From positions 1-52,509 of the forward strand of contig NZ_JAFBEX010000028.1 in NCBI RefSeq assembly GCF_016908975.1: a DNA stretch of 52,509 bases, in the 5' to 3' direction. The notes beneath the pieces were generated by a model. It did not search any database. It saw only the letters and a program-made list of their open reading frames with translations, and was not told the DNA's origin. Both the position numbers and the translations under genes were made by a program. The stretch is from Neobacillus cucumis (GTDB taxonomy: Bacteria; Bacillota; Bacilli; Bacillales; Cytobacillaceae). Positions 7,849 through 17,097 of this stretch are shown here, piece after piece (the first letter of the stretch is position 1; every line of letters begins with the position of its first letter).

Positions 7849-8571
7849 ATGGAAACGACGCGAAGGGGAGACCTGATTATTAATGGTTTAGGTTCATCAA
7901 ATGGCGGTCAATTTCACTTAGTAACGTTAAATGGGAATGGTTCGATAAATAGTGACATCGAATGCGATGAATTAGAGTGCAATGGCACAGGGACCTTGAA
8001 GGGAAACGTGGCTGCCACAAGTACAAAGGTTAGCGGAATTTTCCGCTTTCATGGAAATATAGAGGGCGAGAAGTTAAAAGTCGATGGGACGATTAAGATT
8101 AAACAAAATCTATCCGTGAAATCACTAAAGATCTCCGGCAAAGCCCATGTTGAGGGAAGAGTGAAAGCTGATGAGGTGAACCTTCACGGTATTTTCACAG
8201 TAGGTGAGGACTGTGAAGCAGAGAATTTCAAAGGGAAATACCGATTTACCATTGGTGGACTCTTGAATGCCGAACAAATCGATGTGGAGATTTATGGTGA
8301 TTGTAAAGCAAAAGAAATTGGTGGAGAGACCATTACAGTTAAGCCTCATAAAGGTTCATTTATCGGGACTCTATTGAAACCATTTTATAAAACGCAATTA
8401 GTAACAGATGTAATCGAGGGTAATCAAATTGTATTAGAAAATACGGTGGCAAAGATTGTTCGAGGTCACAAGGTTAAGATTGGCCCCAATTGTCATATTG
8501 GTGTAGTCGAATATACGGATGAGTTTTCGCAAGATAAAAACTCTATAGTAGGCGATATTCAGAAGATATAG
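7849..8571 (+). CDS. yhbE: Bactofilin-family polymer-forming protein (YhbE/BacE-like)
   Basis: About 240 aa of short beta-strand repeats rich in Gly, Val and Lys (RGDLIINGLGSS, LNGNGSINSDIECDEL, GNIEGEKLKVDGTIKI), the pattern of the bactofilin beta-helix that polymerises into cytoskeletal filaments. B. subtilis BacE/BacF are reported to affect flagellar assembly and swimming. ATG 7849 is preferred over 7843 because GGAG ends 7 nt before it. It follows yhbD by 12 nt and precedes a paralogue sharing the same layout, including a C-terminal VIEGNQIVLENT...VRGHKVKIGPNCHIGVVEYT. Confidence 0.88.
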   Translation: METTRRGDLIINGLGSSNGGQFHLVTLNGNGSINSDIECDELECNGTGTLKGNVAATSTKVSGIFRFHGNIEGEKLKVDGTIKIKQNLSVKSLKISGKAHVEGRVKADEVNLHGIFTVGEDCEAENFKGKYRFTIGGLLNAEQIDVEIYGDCKAKEIGGETITVKPHKGSFIGTLLKPFYKTQLVTDVIEGNQIVLENTVAKIVRGHKVKIGPNCHIGVVEYTDEFSQDKNSIVGDIQKI

Positions 8572-8587
8572 GGGAGGGGAGCGAGCA

Positions 8588-9298
8588 ATGGGCAAAGGTC
8601 AAAATTTAATTATTAATGGTTCAGGAAGTTACCCAGGCGGCATATATGATAAAGTCAGCATCCGTGGTGAAGGAACGATTGTAAATGACGTGGAAAGTTC
8701 TGTCTTCCATGTTTATGGCACCAGCGAGGCTCGCGAGAATGTCAAAACAGGCTCGGTCAAAATCATGGGTGAAGCGGATGTAAAAGGAGATCTAGCGGCA
8801 GCCGAAACACTTGTCATGGGAACCATGATGGTAGGCAGAAATGCTAGTTTGAAAAAGATAAAGATATTAGGGCTGCTCGAAGTGGGCGGAAAGCTTAGTG
8901 GCGATGCAGCGACGATTAAAGGAAGTATATCGGTTAAAGGTGATGTGGAATATGAAACCTTTGATTCGAGCGGTGGTTTTGATATTAAAGGGCTGCTAAC
9001 GGCAGACAAAGTAAAAATTGCGCTCCGATTTGGGCAAAGCTCAGCTGAAGAAATTGGTGGCGGACAAATTATCGTCAAAAGAAAGAAAAATTCGATTCTT
9101 CCGTTTGGAAAAGAGGAAGGGACGCTGACAGCCAAAGTGATTGAAGGGGATGATATTTATTTAGAGAATACAACCGCGGAAGTTGTTCGTGGAAATACTG
9201 TGAAAATAGGCCCTGGCTGTCAGATTGGCTTAATAGAGTATACAACAGAGTTAAAAGATGACTCATCTTCTACCATCAAAACGAAAACAAAAGTGTAA
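8588..9298 (+). CDS. yhbF: Bactofilin-family polymer-forming protein (YhbF/BacF-like)
   Basis: 236 aa, a paralogue of the preceding gene with the same start (LIINGSGSYPGGIYDKVSI) and end (VIEGDDIYLENTTAEVVRGNTVKIGPGCQIGLIEYT). Repeated short strands (KIMGEADVKGDL, LVMGTMMVGRNASL, KILGLLEVGGKL) form the bactofilin beta-helix. The two proteins are expected to work together. A strong GGGGAGGGGAG precedes the ATG. The gene is 16 nt after yhbE and 13 nt before an MFS gene, in one operon. Confidence 0.88.
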   Translation: MGKGQNLIINGSGSYPGGIYDKVSIRGEGTIVNDVESSVFHVYGTSEARENVKTGSVKIMGEADVKGDLAAAETLVMGTMMVGRNASLKKIKILGLLEVGGKLSGDAATIKGSISVKGDVEYETFDSSGGFDIKGLLTADKVKIALRFGQSSAEEIGGGQIIVKRKKNSILPFGKEEGTLTAKVIEGDDIYLENTTAEVVRGNTVKIGPGCQIGLIEYTTELKDDSSSTIKTKTKV

Positions 9299-9311
9299 CG
9301 GGGGAATGGGG

Positions 9312-10823
9312 ATGGAAGCAAGGGAAAGTAAGTTAGGATTGGTTGTTGCGGGTTTATTATTGGGGATTCTAATGGCTTCAATGGATAATACGATTGTGGT
9401 AACCGCCATGGGAACCATCGTTGGCGATCTTGGCGGTCTGGAGAGCTTTGTCTGGGTAGTTTCGGCGTATATGGTAGCGGAGATGGCGGGGATGCCGATT
9501 TTCGGAAAGCTATCCGATATGTATGGGCGGAAACGGTTCTTCGTCTTTGGGCTGATTTTATTTATGGTGGGTTCAGCCCTATGCGGGACTGCCGAAACAA
9601 TTACCCAATTAAGTATCTACCGGGCGATTCAAGGCATTGGCGGCGGAGCTTTAGTGCCGATTGCCTTTACCATCATGTTCGATTTATTTCCACTTGAAAG
9701 GCGTGGGAAAATGGGCGGTTTGTTCGGTGCTGTCTTTGGATTGTCGAGTATCTTTGGTCCACTTTTAGGAGCCTATATTACCGACCATATCAACTGGCAC
9801 TGGATTTTTTATATTAATTTGCCGCTAGGAATTCTATCTTTAGTGTTTGTATTAATGGCGTACAAAGAATCACCGGTTCACCAAAAGCAGATTATCGATT
9901 GGTGGGGAGCCGTAACGTTAATTGGAGCCGTTGTTTGTTTGATGTTTGCCCTAGAACTGGGCGGGCAGAAGTATGATTGGAATTCTAGTATCATCTTAAG
10001 CTTATTTGGCGGATTTGCTGTATTATTTGTCATCTTCCTCTATGTTGAGACGAAAGCGAAGGATCCGATCATTTCTTTTGCGATGTTTAAGAACCGTTTG
10101 TTTGCTGGGAGTACGTTAGTCAGCTTGTTTTACGGCGCAGCCTTTATGGCGGCTACGGTGTATATTCCTATTTTTGTGCAAGGGGTCTATGGTGGAACAG
10201 CTACCAATTCAGGGCTGATATTATTGCCAATGATGCTGGGTTCAGTGGTAACGGCTCAAGCAGGGGGATTCTTGACGACGAAAACGAGTTATCGAAACAT
10301 CATGTTTTTGTCTGGTGTCATCTTAATGATTGGCTTTTTGCTGTTAAGCAGTATTTCTCCTGATACCAGTAGGGCCTTGTTGACCGTGTATATGATTGTG
10401 ATTGGCTTAGGAGTAGGTTTCTCCTTCTCTGTTTTAAGTATGGCGGCCATCCACCCGTTTGGAATGGAGCAGCGGGGATCAGCTACTTCGACAAGTAACT
10501 TTATTCGGTCGCTTGGAATGACCATCGGGATCACGATTTTTGGTACCATCCAAAGAAGTGATCTGAAAGAGGGGCTGAGTGATGCCTTTTCCGGATTGGG
10601 AGCGATGCAGGGGCAACCGTTTGGCGATTCACGGTCATTATTATCGGAAGGAGCAAGACACCAGATTCCGCCGCAAATCTTAGACAAAATCACAGATGCC
10701 CTATCAAGCTCCATCGTTCACACCTTCACCTGGGCACTAGTCCCAGCTGGCATCTCATTCCTCTTCATCTTCATCCTCGGCAAAGACCGGCTTAGAATAC
10801 ACAAAGAAGCACCCTCAAAATAA
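9312..10823 (+). CDS. DHA2-family MFS multidrug-type exporter
   Basis: About 503 aa with 14 predicted hydrophobic segments, the DHA2 (EmrB/QacA) layout. The first helix contains MASMDNTIVVTAM, the family D1-type motif. Motif A is GKLSDMYGRKRFF in the loop after TM2, and motif C-like glycine-rich GAVFGLSSIFGPLLGAYI is in TM5. It likely exports a toxic or signalling compound by proton antiport; substrate unknown. Start ATG 9312 has GGGGGA 6 nt upstream; the longer ORF from 9258 overlaps yhbF and lacks a site. It is the last gene of the yhbDEF operon, a link worth noting. Terminated by a long hairpin shared with convergent ydiK. Confidence 0.88.
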   Translation: MEARESKLGLVVAGLLLGILMASMDNTIVVTAMGTIVGDLGGLESFVWVVSAYMVAEMAGMPIFGKLSDMYGRKRFFVFGLILFMVGSALCGTAETITQLSIYRAIQGIGGGALVPIAFTIMFDLFPLERRGKMGGLFGAVFGLSSIFGPLLGAYITDHINWHWIFYINLPLGILSLVFVLMAYKESPVHQKQIIDWWGAVTLIGAVVCLMFALELGGQKYDWNSSIILSLFGGFAVLFVIFLYVETKAKDPIISFAMFKNRLFAGSTLVSLFYGAAFMAATVYIPIFVQGVYGGTATNSGLILLPMMLGSVVTAQAGGFLTTKTSYRNIMFLSGVILMIGFLLLSSISPDTSRALLTVYMIVIGLGVGFSFSVLSMAAIHPFGMEQRGSATSTSNFIRSLGMTIGITIFGTIQRSDLKEGLSDAFSGLGAMQGQPFGDSRSLLSEGARHQIPPQILDKITDALSSSIVHTFTWALVPAGISFLFIFILGKDRLRIHKEAPSK

Positions 10824-10826
10824 GAG

Positions 10827-10871
10827 AAAAGGTGACAGGTACCGTGTTTCACACGGTGCCTGTCACCTTTT
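10827..10871. terminator. Long REP-like hairpin between convergent genes
   Basis: Two 21-nt arms (10827-10847 and 10851-10871) form a stem with a single G-T wobble and a 3-nt loop. Each strand ends in TTTT, so it can terminate both the MFS gene and ydiK-ydiL. The GGTGACAGG...CCTGTCACC arms resemble a hairpin family common in Bacillus genomes, so it may be a mobile REP-type repeat used as a terminator. Confidence 0.8.
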
Positions 10872-10872
10872 C

Positions 10873-11073
10873 TTACCTTTTTACTTTATTCTTATACTTT
10901 AGATGAAATAGGATCATTTTGAGGCCGGAGCCAAAGTCGAATGTAGCTAGGAGAACAAGCAGGTAGCTGAAGATGCTCCAGCCATGTGTTTGGACATGGT
11001 CGATGGCAAAGTAGGTGAACAGCCCGCCTAGCAGAAGGTAGATAAAGCCGGAAAACAAGGGTGAACGTCTCAT
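10873..11073 (-). CDS. ydiK: YdiK-like small membrane protein (DUF4305)
   Basis: 66 aa with two hydrophobic segments (LFSGFIYLLLGGLFTYFAI and IFSYLLVLLATFDFGSGLKMI) and a basic C-terminus, matching B. subtilis YdiK in size and place. The ATG overlaps the ydiL stop by 4 nt, so the two are coupled. A membrane protein of unknown function; the synteny ydiK-ydiL-groES supports the name. Confidence 0.85.
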   Translation of the reverse strand: MRRSPLFSGFIYLLLGGLFTYFAIDHVQTHGWSIFSYLLVLLATFDFGSGLKMILFHLKYKNKVKR

Positions 11074-11792
11074 AGAAAGCCTCCGATAAAGTTTTGAACC
11101 GCTTCTGCCTCGCGTCTTAGCCGGTCTATATCATCTTTATAAACGTATTGAACCAACACAACCATTGTATTCATCGATACATGAGCAAAAATAGGAACAA
11201 TGATCCGATTGGTTTTGACATATAAAAAGGCAAACGTAAAGCCCATTGCTGAATAAAGCAAAATATGTACGGGCTCCATATGGGCTAATGCAAAGACGAC
11301 CGAACTAATTAATGCTGAGATAAAAAAGTTAAATCGTTTGTAGAGTGCACCAAAGATAATTTTACGAAAGACGATTTCTTCAAGAATGGGACCAATAATG
11401 CTCGTAACAATAATCGCGAGCGGCATGATTTCAATGATTTTTAGGATATCTTGAGTGTTCTCTGACCCCATTTTCACCCCTAAAAGGCTCTCAATCATGG
11501 CTGCTGCATACTGCGCAAATAGAGCTAAAAATATCCCTAGAACAGCCCAAATAGCCGAATAACCAAAAGGACTTCCTCTCTCGTCTAGGCGCCTCGTATT
11601 CATTTCTTTCCGTAAAATAATAAGGATGATGATTAAAGCAATCGAGAAACTACCGATCAGATAAATAGGAACAGCCAGTTTCTGACTAATATCGAAATGC
11701 TTAAAGCCATAAAGTAAGATGGGAAGTCCCACAAGACTTGAAAGCTGCATAGCAATATAAATAATAATGACCCACCAATATTCCTTTTTCAA
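11070..11792 (-). CDS. ydiL: CPBP-family intramembrane metalloprotease YdiL
   Basis: About 240 aa with eight or so membrane helices. The three CPBP (Abi) motifs are visible: GPILEEIVFRKIIFGAL (EExxxR), FALAH (FxxxH) and HVSMN (HxxxN), which form the zinc or catalytic site of Rce1-like proteases. The physiological substrate is unknown. The ORF opens at 11831, but I chose a TTG at 11792 because AAAGGAG lies 8 nt upstream and the protein then starts LKKEYWWVIII like YdiL. Transcribed away from groES. Confidence 0.88.
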   Translation of the reverse strand: MKKEYWWVIIIYIAMQLSSLVGLPILLYGFKHFDISQKLAVPIYLIGSFSIALIIILIILRKEMNTRRLDERGSPFGYSAIWAVLGIFLALFAQYAAAMIESLLGVKMGSENTQDILKIIEIMPLAIIVTSIIGPILEEIVFRKIIFGALYKRFNFFISALISSVVFALAHMEPVHILLYSAMGFTFAFLYVKTNRIIVPIFAHVSMNTMVVLVQYVYKDDIDRLRREAEAVQNFIGGFL

Positions 11793-12063
11793 ATGACAAT
11801 CTCCTTTAAATACAGTTATAGGATGGAACAAGAATCTAAGATTTTAAACGGGTCTTAAAGCACTAATATTTATTTTACTCTTAAAGCTGTAATTGTTTCA
11901 ATTTAGACGTACTTTTCAAGAAATTTGCTTGGACAGCCCTTTTACCAGAAGAAAAAAGCAAAGCGAAAAATCTTTAAAAAAAGAGGTATAGAATGTCTGC
12001 AAATTCACATACTTTATAAGGTTGTCAGTAGAAAATTTCTTTGTAAAAATTTATGCGTCATAC

Positions 12064-12129
12064 TTGCAAAAAAAATTCAGATTCATTATTATAATAATTG
12101 TGTTAGCACTCATTAGAGAAGAGTGCTAA
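12064..12129 (+). promoter_or_regulatory. groESL promoter with CIRCE operator
   Basis: A perfect CIRCE element TTAGCACTC-N9-GAGTGCTAA occupies 12103-12129, the binding site of the heat-shock repressor HrcA. A TATAAT is at 12090-12095 and TTGCAA at 12064-12069 (20-bp spacing; TATTAT at 12087 gives 17). The stretch 11793-12063 between ydiL and this promoter is AT-rich and shows no convincing gene. Confidence 0.96.
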
Positions 12130-12170
12130 TAATGACAAAACTACATATCTATTTGAGGAGGTTGTTTGAA

Positions 12171-12458
12171 TTGTTAAGACCATTAGGTGATCGTATTATT
12201 ATTGAGCTTGTCGAGTCAGAAGAAAAAACTGCAAGCGGTATCGTATTACCAGATTCAGCGAAAGAAAAGCCTCAGGAAGGAAAAGTTGTTGCCGTTGGTA
12301 CTGGCCGTGTTCTTGAAAACGGTGAGCGTGTAGCACTTGATGTGGCTGAAGGCGATCGTATTATCTTCTCAAAATACGCTGGTACTGAAGTGAAATACCA
12401 GGGTGTTGAATACTTAATTCTACGTGAAAACGACATTCTTGCTATTGTTGGCGAGTAA
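12171..12458 (+). CDS. groES: Co-chaperonin GroES
   Basis: Ten-kDa heptameric lid of the GroEL chaperonin. Starting at a TTG at 12171 it has 95 aa and begins MLRPLGDRIIIELVESEEK; the mobile loop KTASGIVLPDSAKEKPQEG is intact. An upstream ATG (12123) lies inside the CIRCE element and would add residues not in the family. The TTG has GAGGAGG 9 nt upstream, and from memory B. subtilis groES also starts with TTG. First gene of the HrcA-controlled operon. Confidence 0.97.
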   Translation: MLRPLGDRIIIELVESEEKTASGIVLPDSAKEKPQEGKVVAVGTGRVLENGERVALDVAEGDRIIFSKYAGTEVKYQGVEYLILRENDILAIVGE

Positions 12459-12529
12459 ATAAAAGCGTATTGGCGCTAAGGTTTTAAAAAATAGATTCAG
12501 AGTAAAAAATACGAGGAGGTTTTTTTACA

Positions 12530-14158
<1,629 letters not shown>

Positions 14159-14170
14159 TCATCGCCCAAA

Positions 14171-14305
14171 CCCCTTGATATATGAGGGTTTTATGTAAGA
14201 GGGGAGCGGAATGCTAACATCTTGCTAACATTTCTCTCCTAAAATTAGAGGTTTCTCATGAGTTGTACAAACTTGTGGGAAGCCTCTTTTTTCATTTCTT
14301 TCGTA
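14171..14305. repeat. groEL-proximal copy of att-like/integrase-end repeat
   Basis: This block and 20921-21030 share CCCCTTgATATa-G-Gtt, a TGCTAAC, and a further 60 bp covering the last codons of an integrase (AGAGG...TCTCAT.AGTTG.ACAAACTT through AGCCTCTTTTTTCAT). Copy A has two TGCTAACAT motifs at 14212 and 14223, copy B one TGCTAAC at 20961. The copies are in direct orientation 6.75 kb apart. The layout is that expected of attL/attR or of two tandem integrations at the groEL terminator. Extents are approximate. Confidence 0.7.
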
Positions 14306-15149
14306 ACGTGTAGATAGACGTTCTTAGTTGTGTCGTCGTCACAGTGACCAAGCCGCTCCATAATCTCTTCTAAGCTTACCTTTGCTTCTGCTAACAACGA
14401 TGTATGTGTGGCGCAAGGAGTGAGGCGTAAGCTCTGGGTTTAAGCCGGACAGCTTCAGCAGTCGCGCTATTCTGTTTTCGACGGTCTTGATGAAAATAGG
14501 ATAGCCAGCTTGTTTCTCCTTCTTGGCGAAAATGAATCCTTCATCAAGGTATGCTTCACCATAGTACTCCTGCATTTTCTTCTGCGCTAGCATATGCTTT
14601 TTGAAAGCCGCAATGACCTCTTTATCTACTACAATGGCTCGTTTGGATTTCCTCGTCTTAGGCGGCACTAATTGATACTCCAGCGTGTTATTCGTAGGAT
14701 TGTAATACGTTTTTGTGATGCTGATGGTTTGCTCATCAAAGTCGATGTCCTTCCACTTCAGAGCCACCAGTTCACCAGCACGCATCCCTGTATAGGAAAG
14801 GGTGAGAAAGATTAGATACTCTAAATCTTTTGAGCGCTGTTTGCAATAGTAAAGCTAGGTCCTCCTTTTCCATATACTTAGGGATCTCCTGTTCCTCTAA
14901 TTCCTCAACAGTTTTTCTGTCTTTCTTCAGGTAAGCAAACTCCATTGGGTCATTTTTAATCAGCCTCATTTCAATGGCTTTCTTAAAAATCATTCTGCCA
15001 GTGCGATGTACGCCATCCAGAGTGTTGTCGGCATATCCCTTTTCTTTTAAGTCATTTATCCTGATACCGTTTTTCTCGAGATGGAAAGGAATTGTGCGAT
15101 GTGTGCCTCTGTTAATACATCGGGCAGAGATTCCCAAGTTATACTTCAA
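14245..15149 (-). pseudogene. Tyrosine recombinase/integrase, frameshifted and N-truncated
   Basis: Three reading frames must be joined. 15149-14772 gives a core-binding-like part (INDLKEKGYADNTLDGVHRT). 14785-14339 gives the first catalytic Arg in MRAGELVALKWKDIDF and HSLRH in TPHSLRHTY. A third frame from about 14400 to 14245 gives MERLGHCDDDTTKNVYLHV with the catalytic tyrosine, ending KFVQLMRNL. Catalytic residues R, HxxR, H and Y thus all survive, but at least two frameshifts and loss of the N-terminal arm-binding domain make it inactive. It resembles integrases of Gram-positive ICEs and phages. It sits beside an att-like repeat at groEL. Confidence 0.88.
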
Positions 15150-15408
15150 TTTTCCTTTTTCAAAACTACTTTCATTTCTTTTAAATTAATACCACTCGAA
15201 GCCCGAAATTGTGTTTACTTCTCAGTTTTACTTAGTCAGAGTATTCCTCCCTTAATTTTAAAATTTTCACAATTATTCTAAAATCTATATTGTAAAATGG
15301 TAAATTAACACATATAATCAAAAATGAGCATAAAACACCAAATTCACTCAAAAGTAATCTAAAACGGTCAAACGTCATATTTCAAATGAATTGGAAGAAA
15401 ACGATTCA

Positions 15409-15770
15409 ATGTACGGTATAGAAAGAAAGTCGGCCATACTAGAGTTACTAAACAAGAATGCTAGAGTAGATGTACAACAGCTAAGTTCAAAAAAAGAAAA
15501 GGGCTATTGCAAAGGAAGCGGCTAAGCTTATTAAGAACGGTAAAAGTATCTTGCTAGGTTCGGGTACGACAACTTATTATCTTGCTCAAGAACTAAGAAA
15601 CTTTACGAGCTTACAGGTGGTTACCAATTCAATATTATGTGCCAACCAATTAAAGGATATATCTGGAATTTAGGGTTTATTATGAGGGAGTTTGGATGAA
15701 AGCGTTTTAAAAGACATCCACATCATTTTTAGGAGGTGATGCTTATAGAGTTGAAAAAATAATAGAAGAG
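15409..15770 (+). pseudogene. DeoR-family sugar regulator, degraded
   Basis: The first frame begins YGIERKSAILELLNKNARVDV, a DeoR HTH N-terminus with GGAAGA upstream of the ATG. The helix-turn-helix recognition part is deleted and the frame shifts near 15495. A second frame then reads AIAKEAAKLIKNGKSILLGSGTTTYYLA and LQVVTNSILCANQL, the sensor domain, and stops at 15672; a third fragment reads LGGDAYRVEKI. It lies upstream of and collinear with the sugar ABC operon, so it was probably that operon's repressor. Sequence 15150-15408 shows nothing recognisable. Confidence 0.82.
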
Positions 15771-15810
15771 ATTTTAATCGTTTTAATTAACTTGTTCTGC
15801 GGGGGAGAAA

Positions 15811-15882
15811 AATGAAAGAATCACAAAAAAAGGTTACGATTCAGGGCAACCACGACCAAATGGAAAAAAGCCCAAAATCATA
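15811..15882 (+). other. Tiny ORF (23 codons), doubtful
   Basis: ATG at 15811 follows GGGGGAGAAAA and reads MKESQKKVTIQGNHDQMEKS before stopping at 15882. It may be a remnant of a larger gene lost between the deoR pseudogene and the transporter. No family recognised. Confidence 0.2.
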
Positions 15883-15899
15883 ACCCTGCCTGAGTATAT

Positions 15900-15921
15900 C
15901 TAAAATTAATACTAATTTTAG
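15900..15921. promoter_or_regulatory. Perfect inverted repeat upstream of sugar ABC operon
   Basis: CTAAAATTA and TAATTTTAG are separated by ATAC, an 18-base symmetric site about 100 bp before the binding-protein gene. It could be an operator for the lost DeoR-type regulator, or with the following T-run (about 15929-15934) a weak terminator. Confidence 0.45.
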
Positions 15922-16024
15922 CACTCATTTTTTATACTACGGTATTACAGATTTTTTTACAAGGATTGTGTTTTGCTAGAAGTATCTATTACTTTACAAA
16001 ACTATATTGGAGGAATTACAAACC

Positions 16025-16993
16025 ATGAAAAACTTTAAAATTTTTAACATAGTATTATTAATTTTAACTTTATGCTTTTTAGGTGCATGCAGCAATAATG
16101 AAAGCGCTTCTAATACAAGTAAAACAGATAACAAGTCTAATACTGAAAAAAAGCTAAAGATTGGTTTAACAGTACCAAATTTAAGTAATCCATACTTTGT
16201 AGCGATGTCTAAAGGGGCTAAAGAAGTTGCTTCTAAGTATAATGCTGATGTAACGACTGTAAGTGCGGATCAAGATCTTGCTAAACAAACTTCACAAATT
16301 GAAGACTTTATCACACAAAAAGTTGATTTAATATTATTATGCCCATTTGATTCTGCTGGTATTGCCGGTGCAGTTAGTGAGGCAAAAGCAGCGGGTATTC
16401 CGGTTGTTGCTCTTGATGGATTTGCACAAGGTGGCATTGACACAGTGGTTATGTCTGATAACGTTCAAGCAGGTAAATTAGCTGGGGAGTACCTTGTAAA
16501 AAAACTTAATGGAAAAGGTAATATTGTTATTATTGATGGACCTCCTGTTTCAGCAGTGACAGACCGAATTAAAGGTTTTAACGAAGTAATTAAAAAATAT
16601 CCAGATATCAAGGTTGTTGCTAAACAAAATGGTGAGGGTAATCGTGAAAAGGGCCTTTCCGTAATGGAAGGTATACTAACAGCAAACAAGAAAATCGATG
16701 CAGTATTTACCATAAATGATGAAGAGGCTGTTGGAGTACAAATTGCTCAAGAACAAGCTAATAGACAAAATGAATTCTTTGAAGTAAGTGTCGATGGTGC
16801 GCCTTCTGCAATTGATGCTATGAAAAAAGGCGGAAGCATTGCTGGTACTTCAGCACAATTCCCGAATCAAATGGTTCTTGAGGGTGTTGCCTCAGCATTA
16901 AAAATCATCAATGGAAAGAAAGTTGACTCAAAAGTTCTTATTTCAACTAAATTTATCACTAAAGATAATGTTTCTTCTTATAGTGGCTGGTAA
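16025..16993 (+). CDS. Sugar ABC transporter substrate-binding lipoprotein
   Basis: 322 aa. The N-terminus is a lipoprotein signal peptide ending in the lipobox LGAC, followed by a Ser/Asn/Lys-rich linker, so it is anchored on the outer face of the membrane. The mature part is a periplasmic-binding-protein type I fold of the RbsB class (KIGLTVPNLSNPYFVAMSKGAKE, VDLILLCPFDSAGIAGAVSEAKAAGIPVVALD, DGAPSAIDAMKKGGSIAGTSAQFP). ATG 16025 has GGAGG 11 nt upstream; the longer ORF would extend past that site. First gene of a three-gene importer. Given the adjacent fructokinase, fructose or a related ketose is a plausible ligand, but this is inference. Confidence 0.92.
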   Translation: MKNFKIFNIVLLILTLCFLGACSNNESASNTSKTDNKSNTEKKLKIGLTVPNLSNPYFVAMSKGAKEVASKYNADVTTVSADQDLAKQTSQIEDFITQKVDLILLCPFDSAGIAGAVSEAKAAGIPVVALDGFAQGGIDTVVMSDNVQAGKLAGEYLVKKLNGKGNIVIIDGPPVSAVTDRIKGFNEVIKKYPDIKVVAKQNGEGNREKGLSVMEGILTANKKIDAVFTINDEEAVGVQIAQEQANRQNEFFEVSVDGAPSAIDAMKKGGSIAGTSAQFPNQMVLEGVASALKIINGKKVDSKVLISTKFITKDNVSSYSGW

Positions 16994-17097
16994 TTGAATT
17001 TCTCTCTTGTGGAGGTAAAATATGGTGCTCTATCAGGAGCACTATATTTCTTTCCTAGTAAAATAGGGCTTAAAAAGAGACTTAGGGAGTGGCACTA

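Noticed and set aside
8713..9266. Minus-strand ORFs opposite yhbF
   Set aside because: Shadows of the repetitive bactofilin sequence, rich in Ser and Pro with no start site.
11925..12116. 63-codon ORF upstream of groES
   Set aside because: Very Lys/Ile/Cys-biased and overlaps the groESL promoter and CIRCE.
14974..15281. Plus-strand ORFs opposite the integrase
   Set aside because: Antisense to recognisable integrase codons; no ribosome binding site.
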